Assembly: GCA_027067015.1 (NCBI GenBank)
Contig: JAMOMS010000075.1
Coordinates: 1-15,418, forward strand
DNA: 15,418 nucleotides
From: Campylobacterales bacterium
GTDB lineage: Bacteria; Campylobacterota; Campylobacteria; Campylobacterales; Hydrogenimonadaceae
Direction: 5' to 3'
Within the stretch, counting starts at the first letter, position 1, and each line of letters starts with the position of its first letter. The notes below the pieces were generated by a model, which was given only the letters and a program-made list of their open reading frames with translations, was not told the origin of the DNA and ran no database searches. A program made the translations under genes and the position numbers. Below are positions 6,170 through 13,082 of this stretch, piece after piece.

Positions 6170-6709
6170 ATGAAAAACGGTTTAATTGCCCTGTTTTTGG
6201 GCTTAACAGCCGGTAGCGCCGTTATGTACGGCGTGACGGTTGAGGAGACTCTGGCGCAAATCCAGGCGGCTCCTTCTGCGCAAAAACGTCAACTGATCAA
6301 TGATCTCAAGCGTCAGCTTGCCGGTATGGACACACAAAGTCGTGACGCGGCGATAGCCCGATTGGCTCAAGAGCATAGGGCGCCAATCTCTGCCGATTTG
6401 CTTATGCAACAGCAAAGAGCGGCAACCTATAGCTGGTATGAGCAGGAAAAGTCGGCTCAGCAGACATCGGTGTCCAATCATGCAAAGCATCCGTCGGCTT
6501 CACCCGGTTTGGGTTCTGCTCTTGGTGGCCAAAAAAGTGGCGGACAAAAACCTGTACAATCGGTTGCCGGTACCCCGTCTGCCAATAGGCTCGGTAACAC
6601 CTCGGGTGTGAATATGCCCTCCAATGTCCAGAACAACCCATCGGTTCCTAAGCTTTCAAATGGTAAAACACCACAAACCAATAACGTATTTTCGGCTATA
6701 GGAAAATAA
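6170..6709 (+). CDS. Secreted protein, paralogue of the upstream repeat protein
   Basis: A 179-residue protein with a signal peptide (MKNGLIALFLGLTAGSAVMYG). Residues 31-65 (IQAAPSAQKRQLINDLKRQL then AGMDTQSRDAAIARL) align with residues 39-74 of the preceding protein; over the 28 ungapped positions from residue 38, 13 are identical, including NDLK-QLA--D. The remainder (about 95-179) is rich in Asn, Ser, Pro, Gly and Gln and looks disordered, unlike the repeat array of its neighbour. GGAG lies 8 bases before the ATG. Its stop is 3 bases before the next start, indicating cotranscription with the calcium-motif barrel. The family is not recognised. Confidence 0.75.
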   Translation: MKNGLIALFLGLTAGSAVMYGVTVEETLAQIQAAPSAQKRQLINDLKRQLAGMDTQSRDAAIARLAQEHRAPISADLLMQQQRAATYSWYEQEKSAQQTSVSNHAKHPSASPGLGSALGGQKSGGQKPVQSVAGTPSANRLGNTSGVNMPSNVQNNPSVPKLSNGKTPQTNNVFSAIGK

Positions 6710-6712
6710 TAT

Positions 6713-7549
6713 ATGAGTAAGATACGCACGACCTTTTTGTGGTTGGGACTCTTCGCCGGGGTGTCGGCTTTTGCCTTTACCGATATGGATATGGACGGGG
6801 TAGATGACAAGATCGATCAGTGCCCGGGAACCCCTTTTACCGATATCGTTGATGAAAAGGGGTGTTCCATTGAGTCGGTTTTGGTGCAAAACCATTATGA
6901 CCTGATTGTGGGATTGGCCTACAGTCAATATAACTATCGTCAAAACAGCGATACCGATACCCTGACCACTTCTTTGCAGGCCGATTTTTACCGGGGGAAC
7001 CTCTCGGCTCAACTTGCGCTCTCTTATTATAATACCGACGGGGACGGTTATAATGATAACGGGATGAATGATACCACGCTTTCGGGTTACTACGCATTTA
7101 AAAACGTCTGGCGCCCGGGTCTGACCGTTCAAGTCGGCGGCGGTCTTATTTTTCCTACCTACGATTCGGCATATGACAATAATAATTTAGATATTTTTGC
7201 TTCTTTGCATCTTGACTACAAGAGAGGTTCAGCCAACTTTTTCGGCGGGTATACCTATACGGTGGTCGGCGATGATGACGTGGTAACCGACACGTTTGCT
7301 TTACGGTATCAAAACACCAACGCTTTTAACATAGGGGCGGGGTATACCTTTACACCCAAAATTTACGGATCACTCTCCTATTTTCACGGCGACTCGATCT
7401 ATGAGCATGTCGATGCGACTGAAAGTCTTTCGGTGTACGGGTTTTACTCTATCGATACCCACTGGTTTGTTACGGGCAACTACGCGTTGGGTCTGAATGA
7501 CGCTACCAGCGACAACTATGTGGCCCTGCGCCTGGGCTATTACTTCTAA
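6713..7549 (+). CDS. Outer-membrane beta-barrel protein with TSP3-type calcium motif
   Basis: A 278-residue protein with a signal peptide ending near ...GVSAFA (residue 21). The mature protein starts immediately with DMDMDGVDDKIDQCPGTP (24-41) and a later Cys at 51, a thrombospondin type 3/OmpA-linker-type calcium-binding repeat with two cysteines that could form a disulphide. From about residue 62 the chain alternates as a beta-barrel and ends ...YVALRLGYYF, a C-terminal Phe outer-membrane signal. A second acidic loop, NTDGDGYNDNG (107-117), resembles another DxDxDG calcium site and lies between predicted strands. AGGA lies about 9-10 bases upstream of the ATG, within the end of the preceding gene, whose stop is 3 bases away. 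Most proteins with this linker carry OmpA-like or peptidoglycan-binding domains; here none is present. The substrate is unknown. Confidence 0.8.
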   Translation: MSKIRTTFLWLGLFAGVSAFAFTDMDMDGVDDKIDQCPGTPFTDIVDEKGCSIESVLVQNHYDLIVGLAYSQYNYRQNSDTDTLTTSLQADFYRGNLSAQLALSYYNTDGDGYNDNGMNDTTLSGYYAFKNVWRPGLTVQVGGGLIFPTYDSAYDNNNLDIFASLHLDYKRGSANFFGGYTYTVVGDDDVVTDTFALRYQNTNAFNIGAGYTFTPKIYGSLSYFHGDSIYEHVDATESLSVYGFYSIDTHWFVTGNYALGLNDATSDNYVALRLGYYF

Positions 7550-7575
7550 CACTTCACAAAGACTCCACACTTTCA

Positions 7576-7584
7576 TGTTACACT
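7576..7584 (+). promoter_or_regulatory. Extended -10 of the glycine-zipper gene
   Basis: TGTTACACT fits the TGnTAnnnT extended -10, about 40 bases before ATG 7625. Initiation would fall near 7591, just ahead of the palindrome at 7596-7608. Confidence 0.45.
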
Positions 7585-7595
7585 GCTTCCAGATG

Positions 7596-7608
7596 GGGGA
7601 ACTTCCCC
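7596..7608 (+). repeat. GC palindrome in leader of the glycine-zipper gene
   Basis: GGGGAACTTCCCC is a perfect 13-base palindrome with one central base, 4 bases ahead of the AGGAGG ribosome-binding site (7613-7618). It could be a repressor operator or a small leader hairpin. It is a poor terminator for the upstream barrel gene because only three T follow. Confidence 0.5.
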
Positions 7609-7624
7609 TTTCAGGAGGTGTGAT

Positions 7625-8101
7625 ATGAAAAACGTTTTACTCTCTCTTCTTGCCGTTATGATATTGGCTTCCGGCGGATACGCGCAGGATAACAGCCGGG
7701 CTATTCCCGGGATACTCGGAGGGATCGTGGGGGGAGTCCTGGGGCATCAGGTGGGCAAAGGGAAAGGCAAAGTGGCCGCCACGATCGGCGGGGCGATTCT
7801 TGGCAGTATCATAGCCGACCGGGTGGCCAACCAAAAACCGACCCCTTCTCATGATGAAATCTACGGTCGCGCGGATGACGGCTATGCCTATCACCGTGTC
7901 GATGAGCGCCCCGACCGTTACAGAAGAGGGGAACGCTATTACCACCGCGACCGGTACGGCTATGATGAACCCCGCTATCGCCGCGGCGGGCGCTATGGCT
8001 ATGATGAGGCGTACGGGTATGATCCCTGCCGGGAGTGTTATGAACGTTGTCGCGGCGAGCGCCGGGTCACACGGCTTTATCGGCGGGTTTCAGACTATTG
8101 A
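7625..8101 (+). CDS. Secreted glycine-zipper protein with Tyr/Arg-rich tail
   Basis: A 158-residue protein with a cleavable signal peptide (cleavage near ASGGYA, residue 20) and no lipobox Cys. Residues 27-63 are a two-helix glycine zipper (IPGILGGIVGGVLGHQVGKG, then VAATIGGAILGSIIADRV), as in the 17-kDa antigen/glycine-zipper 2TM family. The rest (about 75-158) is low-complexity, dominated by Tyr, Arg, Gly and Asp, with RYGYDE present twice (110-115 and 123-128) and a CRECYERC cluster (135-142). An AGGAGG ribosome-binding site sits 6 bases upstream, so translation is probably strong. Its 3' end overlaps the end of bioD on the other strand by 12 bases. Relatives are commonly envelope or stress proteins; the exact role is unknown. 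Confidence 0.8.
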   Translation: MKNVLLSLLAVMILASGGYAQDNSRAIPGILGGIVGGVLGHQVGKGKGKVAATIGGAILGSIIADRVANQKPTPSHDEIYGRADDGYAYHRVDERPDRYRRGERYYHRDRYGYDEPRYRRGGRYGYDEAYGYDPCRECYERCRGERRVTRLYRRVSDY

Positions 8102-8731
8102 GGCGATCACTTTGTCCGCTTCGCGGGGGATAAGCCGGTAAGATAGGCCGGCCGCCTCGAAGCAGGGGCGGTTGAGCCGCTCGAAGGTCTCTTTTTCTCC
8201 GGGTCTCAGGTTGACGACAATATGCGGGTCAATGCCCCGGCGGTTGAGTGCTTCGACGCACAAGAGGGTGTCGTTGACGGCCCCGAGCCTGCCCGGCGTG
8301 ACCAGCAGGGTTTGGGCGTTAAAGAGAGCGGGCAGGTCGATCATGAAAAGATCCTTCTCTATCGGCACCAGCGGCCCGCCCGCCCCTTCAATAAAAAGAA
8401 TATCTCCCAACGACTCCAGAAAACGCATATCCCGTGCCAGGCGCTCTTTCTCTATGGTTGTCTTGCCTTTGGCCACAAACGGTGCCGCGGCCAATGCGAA
8501 GCGGTAGGAGACCACCCGCTCCGGCGCAAGGTCACGGCAGGCGGGGTTGAGGTGTTTGCATGCGTTTAAGAGAGCTAAGCCGTCGGCCGGTTTATCTGTT
8601 ACGCCCGTCTCAATCGGTTTGTAGGCCACCGGCCGAAGGCCCGCTTGGGCCGCTGTGTGCATCAGTTGTAAGACGGTGTAGGTTTTACCCACGTCGGTAT
8701 TGGTGGCGGTCACAAAAACCCGAACGGCCAT
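8090..8731 (-). CDS. bioD: Dethiobiotin synthetase
   Basis: A 214-residue cytoplasmic enzyme forming dethiobiotin from 7,8-diaminopelargonate, CO2 and ATP, the penultimate step of biotin synthesis. Motifs are TATNTDVGKT (8-17, P-loop), VAYKPIETGV (35-44, with the substrate-binding Lys), FIEGAGGPLVPI (ATP/Mg side) and TPGRLGAVNDTLLCVEAL. The first P-loop position is Ala rather than the usual Gly (ATNTDVGKT); H. pylori BioD, as I recall, has the similar ATNTNAGKT. ATG 8731 is chosen because AAGGAG lies just upstream and the family starts here; the frame stays open upstream but would add an unrelated basic extension. It is the only biotin gene in view, divergent from clpS. Confidence 0.92.
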   Translation of the reverse strand: MAVRVFVTATNTDVGKTYTVLQLMHTAAQAGLRPVAYKPIETGVTDKPADGLALLNACKHLNPACRDLAPERVVSYRFALAAAPFVAKGKTTIEKERLARDMRFLESLGDILFIEGAGGPLVPIEKDLFMIDLPALFNAQTLLVTPGRLGAVNDTLLCVEALNRRGIDPHIVVNLRPGEKETFERLNRPCFEAAGLSYRLIPREADKVIASIV

Positions 8732-8750
8732 CTTTCTCCTTTTTATACGA

Positions 8751-8759
8751 ATTGTAACA
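8751..8759 (-). promoter_or_regulatory. Extended -10 of bioD
   Basis: Read on the minus strand this is TGTTACAAT, a near-consensus extended -10, 20 bases before the bioD ATG, so the leader would be only about 13 bases. No BirA-type operator is recognised. Confidence 0.5.
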
Positions 8760-8764
8760 CGCTT

Positions 8765-8793
8765 TTGTCTTTTGGGGTGAAATGTGATATACT
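8765..8793 (+). promoter_or_regulatory. Promoter of the clpS-clpA-aat operon
   Basis: -35 TTGTCT (8765-8770) and -10 TATACT (8788-8793) are 17 bases apart, and TG at 8785-8786 makes an extended -10. Initiation near 8800 gives a short leader before the TTG start at 8827. This is the best-formed sigma-70 promoter in the window. Confidence 0.65.
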
Positions 8794-8826
8794 TAAAAAA
8801 AACTAAAATAAGCACAGGAGTCACGT

Positions 8827-9126
8827 TTGGCGCAAAAAGAGTGGGTAGAGAGCGAGGTTGTCGTAGACCTAGAGGAGCCGCAGTTATACAAGGTGATCAT
8901 GTGGAACGACGACTACACTACCATGGATTTTGTGGTGGAGGTTTTGACCGACATCTTTCATAAGACCCAGGAAGAGGCGATGGCCATCATGCTGACGATT
9001 CATGAGCGGGGCAAAGGCATTTGCGGCACCTATACCTATGAGATCGCTGAAACCAAGGTGCACCAGACCCTCAAGCGGGCGCGGGCCAACGATTTTCCCC
9101 TGCGGGTGACGATGGAGAAGGAATAG
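8827..9126 (+). CDS. clpS: ClpS, N-degron adaptor of ClpA
   Basis: A 99-residue adaptor that binds destabilising N-terminal residues and hands substrates to ClpAP. The family core is complete: YKVIMWNDDYTTMDFVVEVL (21-40) and MLTIHERGKGICGTYTYEIA (55-74). N27, D28/D29, M33 and H59 correspond to the N-degron pocket residues (E. coli N34, D35/D36, M40, H66). The start is TTG at 8827, supported by AGGAG (8816-8820) 6 bases upstream and by the absence of any in-frame ATG or GTG between the promoter and the conserved core. clpA begins 3 bases after its stop. The short N-terminal extension before the core fits its role in engaging ClpA. Confidence 0.95.
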   Translation: MAQKEWVESEVVVDLEEPQLYKVIMWNDDYTTMDFVVEVLTDIFHKTQEEAMAIMLTIHERGKGICGTYTYEIAETKVHQTLKRARANDFPLRVTMEKE

Positions 9127-9129
9127 AGC

Positions 9130-11331
9130 GTGATCAGCAGGGATTTGAACGAGATTTTCAAAGAGGCGGTGCGCTTTGCCAAACTGCACCGGCACGAGTA
9201 TTTGACGGTGGAGCATATCTTTTTGGCTCTGCTTCTCTCGCCTGAGGGGGCGAAGATCATCAAAAAGGCGGGAGGGGATCCCGATTTGATGAAAGAGCTG
9301 GTTAACCGCCATCTGGTGACAACCCTCAAGCCTCTGCCGGAAGCAAAAGCGGGGGAGCCTTTTGAGACGGTGGCCCTTTCGCGCGTCGTTGAGCAGATGG
9401 TGCGCCACGCCCGCAGTGCCGACAAGAAAGAGGCGAGCGTGGGGGATCTGCTGGCCTCCATTTTCAACGAGGAGCACTCGTTTGCCGTGGCGCTGATGAA
9501 GAGCAGTGGGATTGACAGGTTGAAGATTTTGGAGGTCATTACCGAAGCCGGCGAGGGCGTTGAGCCCGAGGGAGCGCCCGCGTGGGCGGAAGAGAGTGAG
9601 TATCTTGCCCGTTTCACGGTCGATCTGGTGGCCAAAGCGCGGGCCGGGAAGATCGACCCGGTGATCGGCCGCGACAAGGAGATCGAGCGGGTGATGCAGA
9701 TTCTGTGTCGCCGCAAAAAGAACAACCCGGTACTGGTGGGAGAGCCGGGGGTGGGCAAAACGGCCATCGCCGAGGGGTTGGCGCTGGCCGTAGCGCAAAA
9801 CGAGGTGCCCGAACCGCTTCTAGAGACGGAGATTTTCGCGTTGGATATCGGGTCGTTGATCGCGGGTACCAAGTACCGGGGCGATTTTGAGAAGCGTCTT
9901 AAAGGTGTCTTGCAAGAGCTTGGCGGGCGTTCCAAGGCGGTCCTTTTTATTGACGAGATCCACAACATTGTCGGCGCCGGCGCCACCAGCGGCGGGAGTA
10001 TGGACGCTTCCAACCTCCTCAAACCCGCCCTGGCGAGCGGCGGGCTCAAATGTATCGGCGCCACGACGTTTGAGGAGTACCGCAACTACTTTGAAAAAGA
10101 CAGGGCGCTGAGCCGGCGGTTTGCCAAAGTGGATGTCAAGGAGCCCGATTTTGACGATACCCTTAAAATTCTGGAGGGGTTGAAAGAAAAATATGAGAAA
10201 CATCACCGGGTCCGCTTCTCCCAAAAGGCGCTTAAAACCGCTATCGAGCTTTCGGTCAAATATATGCATGAGCGATTTTTGCCCGACAAAGCCATCGACA
10301 TTATTGATGAGGTAGGCGCCTCTTTCAGGTTAAAAGGGCGACAGGATGTTGATGTGTCGGAAAACGATATCGAAGAGGCGGTCAGCCGTATGCTGGGTCT
10401 GCCGCCCGTAAAGGTCAACGCCGACGACCTGGCGACGCTAAAGAGCCTGGAAGAGGTACTTCAAAAACGGGTGATCGGCCAGGAGAGGGCCGTCAAAGAG
10501 GTGGCCGAGGCCATCAAGCGCAGTCGCGCGGGGTTGGGAGCGCCCAACCGGCCGGTGGGCTCTTTTCTCTTTGCCGGGCCCACCGGCGTGGGCAAGACCG
10601 CGCTGGCCATGGAACTGGCCGACGCGCTGGGTATCCATTTTGAGCGTTTTGACATGAGCGAATATATGGAAAAGCACGCCGTCAGCCGCCTCATCGGCGC
10701 GCCGCCGGGGTATGTGGGGTATGAGAAAGGAGGGTTGCTGACCGAAGCGATCCGCAAACATCCCCATACGGTGTTACTGCTGGACGAGATCGAAAAAGCC
10801 CACCCCGACCTGATCCAGGTGCTTTTACAGGTAATGGACAGCGCCACGCTCACCGACAACAACGGCGCACGGGCCGACTTTAAAAACGTCATTATCATCA
10901 TGACCTCCAATGTCGGGGCGACGGAAGCCAACGTAATGGGCTTTGGCGACCGGAGCGAGAGCCGGCATGAGAGCGCGGTCAAAAACGCCTTCAGCCCCGA
11001 GTTTCGCAACCGGCTGGATGCCGTGGTGCGCTTTGGCCACCTCAAGCCCGAGCACGTCGAACGCATTGTGGAAAAATTTATCGACGAGCTCAACACCCAG
11101 CTGGCGCCCAAGGGTATCACCATTGCCCTGAGCGACACGGCCCGGAGTTTCCTGGCCCGGGAGGGGTATGACGAAGCGATGGGCGCGCGGCCGCTGGGAC
11201 GGGTGATTGACCGGTATGTCAAGGCGCCGTTGACGGAAGAGATACTGTTTGGCCGTTTGAAAAACGGGGGGCGGGTATTCTTTGAAAACAAAAAGGATAC
11301 CCTGGTCTTTGAGATTCAAAACGGGGAGTAG
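9130..11331 (+). CDS. clpA: ClpA, AAA+ unfoldase of the ClpAP protease
   Basis: A 733-residue protein with double Clp repeats at the N-terminus (about 1-140, beginning MISRDLNEIFKEAVRFAKLH), where ClpS binds, followed by two AAA+ modules. D1 has Walker A GEPGVGKT (204-211) and Walker B FIDEIHN (D275, E276); D2 has Walker A GPTGVGKT (483-490) and Walker B LLLDEIEKAH (D552, E553). There is no ClpB-type middle coiled coil. The loop that contacts ClpP, IGL/IGF in most ClpA/ClpX, appears here as MGF (603-605). The start is GTG 9130, with AAGGA about 8 bases upstream inside the end of clpS. Length is close to other ClpA (about 710-760). The operon with clpS and aat places N-degron production, recognition and unfolding in one transcript. 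Confidence 0.96.
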   Translation: MISRDLNEIFKEAVRFAKLHRHEYLTVEHIFLALLLSPEGAKIIKKAGGDPDLMKELVNRHLVTTLKPLPEAKAGEPFETVALSRVVEQMVRHARSADKKEASVGDLLASIFNEEHSFAVALMKSSGIDRLKILEVITEAGEGVEPEGAPAWAEESEYLARFTVDLVAKARAGKIDPVIGRDKEIERVMQILCRRKKNNPVLVGEPGVGKTAIAEGLALAVAQNEVPEPLLETEIFALDIGSLIAGTKYRGDFEKRLKGVLQELGGRSKAVLFIDEIHNIVGAGATSGGSMDASNLLKPALASGGLKCIGATTFEEYRNYFEKDRALSRRFAKVDVKEPDFDDTLKILEGLKEKYEKHHRVRFSQKALKTAIELSVKYMHERFLPDKAIDIIDEVGASFRLKGRQDVDVSENDIEEAVSRMLGLPPVKVNADDLATLKSLEEVLQKRVIGQERAVKEVAEAIKRSRAGLGAPNRPVGSFLFAGPTGVGKTALAMELADALGIHFERFDMSEYMEKHAVSRLIGAPPGYVGYEKGGLLTEAIRKHPHTVLLLDEIEKAHPDLIQVLLQVMDSATLTDNNGARADFKNVIIIMTSNVGATEANVMGFGDRSESRHESAVKNAFSPEFRNRLDAVVRFGHLKPEHVERIVEKFIDELNTQLAPKGITIALSDTARSFLAREGYDEAMGARPLGRVIDRYVKAPLTEEILFGRLKNGGRVFFENKKDTLVFEIQNGE

Positions 11332-11336
11332 AAGCC

Positions 11337-12056
11337 GTGGCCGTAGGGATTCCGCGACTGGGGTTTGACTACATCTTCCCCGATCCGCGCTACGCGCCCA
11401 AAGAGGGACTGCTGGCCTACGGCGGCGATCTGCATCCGGATCGGGTGCTCACCGCCTACCGCCGGGGTATCTTTCCCTGGTACAACCCCGGCGATCCGGT
11501 GCTCTGGTGGTCGCCGGATCCGCGGCTGGTGCTCTACCCCAAGCGGTTGAAGATCTCCCGGAGTTTGAGAAAGACCCTGCGCAAAAAGCGGTTTCGGGTG
11601 AGGTTGGACAGCGATTTTGAGACGGTCATGCGCCACTGCGCTGACGTACCCCGCCCAAACCAGGAGGGGACATGGATTTTGCCGGAGGTGATTGAAAGCT
11701 ACACGGCACTGCACAGCCGCGGGTTTGCCCATTCGGTGGAGGTGTATGACGAATCGGGGGCGCTTTTTGGCGGGCTTTATGGCCTTAGCATAGGAAGCGC
11801 CTTTTTTGGGGAGTCGATGTTCTCGCTCAAACCCGACGGCTCCAAAATCGCCCTGGTCTACCTGACGGCGCTTGCCAAACGGTGGGGATTTGATTTTATT
11901 GACTGCCAGATCCCTTCCGATCATCTTAAGCGCATGGGTGCCGAAGAGATTCCCCGCTCCCGCTTTCTCGATGAGCTGGCCCAGACCCAGACCCGCCTGG
12001 GCGTGCCGGGATCGTGGCGGGAGCACGAGGCGTGGCTTGATGGGTTGACGTGGTAG
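11337..12056 (+). CDS. aat: Leucyl/phenylalanyl-tRNA-protein transferase
   Basis: A 239-residue enzyme transferring Leu or Phe from aminoacyl-tRNA to proteins with N-terminal Arg or Lys, creating ClpS-recognised N-degrons. Motifs are GLLAYGGDLHPDRVLTAYRR (24-43), GIFPWYN (44-50), VLWWSPDPR (55-63), FFGESMFS (156-163) and FIDCQIPSDHLKRMGAEEIP (187-206). E159, D189 and Q191 match E. coli E156, D186 and Q188 in spacing. The start is GTG 11337, 5 bases after the clpA stop, with GGGGAG spanning the clpA end as a rather distant ribosome-binding site. It is the last gene before a strong hairpin. Confidence 0.95.
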   Translation: MAVGIPRLGFDYIFPDPRYAPKEGLLAYGGDLHPDRVLTAYRRGIFPWYNPGDPVLWWSPDPRLVLYPKRLKISRSLRKTLRKKRFRVRLDSDFETVMRHCADVPRPNQEGTWILPEVIESYTALHSRGFAHSVEVYDESGALFGGLYGLSIGSAFFGESMFSLKPDGSKIALVYLTALAKRWGFDFIDCQIPSDHLKRMGAEEIPRSRFLDELAQTQTRLGVPGSWREHEAWLDGLTW

Positions 12057-12059
12057 GTT

Positions 12060-12090
12060 GACGCCCCGCAACAGGCGGTTGCCGGGCGTC
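12060..12090. repeat. 13-bp inverted repeat between aat and tal
   Basis: Arms GACGCCCCGCAAC (12060-12072) and GTTGCCGGGCGTC (12078-12090) pair at 12 of 13 positions around a 5-base loop AGGCG. The hairpin begins 3 bases after the aat stop and ends 10 bases before the tal ribosome-binding site. It has no U-run (AGTTTAC follows), so it may be a 3'-end stabiliser or a Rho-dependent/weak terminator of the clpS-clpA-aat transcript. Confidence 0.8.
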
Positions 12091-12110
12091 AGTTTACACA
12101 AGGAGTTGCT

Positions 12111-13079
12111 GTGGTCAATGAAGCAATCGGATTTTCGTTGTGGCTCGATTTTATAGAAAGAGACCATCTAAAGAGCGAGTTTGTCAAAATGGTAGAAGAG
12201 GGGGTGGTCAACGGCGCCACCAGCAACCCGGCTATCTTTGCCGCCTCGATCAAAAGTTCTCCGGCCTATCTTGCGCGCCTGAAAACATTGACGGGGCTTT
12301 CGCCCAAGGCCCGTTACGAGACGCTGGCTATTGAGGATATCCGCTTAGCGGCGGATGTGTTGGCGCCGCTCTATAAAGCGGGACGGGACGGTTTTGTCAG
12401 CATTGAGGTCGATCCTTTTTTGTGTGACGATACCGACGGGACTGTACAGGAAGGGGCGCGTCTTTTTGAGACAATCGGCCGACCCAACGTAATGATCAAG
12501 GTCCCCGCCACCGAAGCGGGTTACGGCGCGATGAAAAAGCTGGCCCAAAAGGGCATTCCCGTCAACGCCACCCTCATCTTTTCGCCTGAGCAGGCTTTAA
12601 GATGTCTGGAGGCGTTGGAAGAGGGGAATGTCAGGGCCGGGGTGCTCAGCGTCTTTGTCAGCAGATTTGACAGGATGCTTGATCAAAAACTGGCGCAAAA
12701 GGGGCTGGCCCCCGGGAGGTTGGGGATGATGAACGCCGCCAAGATCTACAACCTGGTCGAAGGTCGCCAAAATCCCGCCATTCGGACGCTCTTTGCCAGC
12801 ACCGGCGTCAAGGGTGACGCTTACGCGGTGGATTATTACATCAAAGGACTCATGGCGCCACACAGCGTCAACACCGCCCCGCTGGCGACCATCGAAGCCT
12901 TTGTCAAAAACCCCGATCATACCCCGAAACTCCCGCTGGCCGACGAGGCGATCAACGACTACTTCGCCAAGGTGGAGAGAGCGGGTATTGAGATGCCGAA
13001 GGTCTATGATACGCTTTTGCGGGAGGGGCTGGAGGCCTTTAAAACGGCGTTTGCCGAACTGTTGACCCATCTGGAGTAG
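12111..13079 (+). CDS. tal: Transaldolase
   Basis: A 322-residue cytoplasmic enzyme exchanging dihydroxyacetone units between sugar phosphates in the non-oxidative pentose phosphate pathway. The start is GTG 12111, with AGGAG (12101-12105) 5 bases upstream. Motifs are VNGATSNPAIF (33-43) and VMIKVPATEAGY (127-138), in which K130 is the Schiff-base lysine; VSVFVSRFDRMLDQ-type and STGVKG blocks follow. Length matches the Campylobacterota/PPE transaldolases (~320-325). pilT follows after only 3 bases, so the two are cotranscribed despite unrelated roles. Confidence 0.94.
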   Translation: MVNEAIGFSLWLDFIERDHLKSEFVKMVEEGVVNGATSNPAIFAASIKSSPAYLARLKTLTGLSPKARYETLAIEDIRLAADVLAPLYKAGRDGFVSIEVDPFLCDDTDGTVQEGARLFETIGRPNVMIKVPATEAGYGAMKKLAQKGIPVNATLIFSPEQALRCLEALEEGNVRAGVLSVFVSRFDRMLDQKLAQKGLAPGRLGMMNAAKIYNLVEGRQNPAIRTLFASTGVKGDAYAVDYYIKGLMAPHSVNTAPLATIEAFVKNPDHTPKLPLADEAINDYFAKVERAGIEMPKVYDTLLREGLEAFKTAFAELLTHLE

Positions 13080-13082
13080 AAA

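Noticed and set aside
7594..7611. Terminator of the calcium-motif barrel gene
   Set aside because: The palindrome leaves only a 4-bp stem with a reasonable loop and is followed by TTTCAGG, too short a T-run.
8884..9798. Minus-strand frames opposite clpS and clpA, including 9036-10085 and 10461-11291
   Set aside because: All lie within genes with full catalytic motifs on the plus strand and show no recognisable domains.
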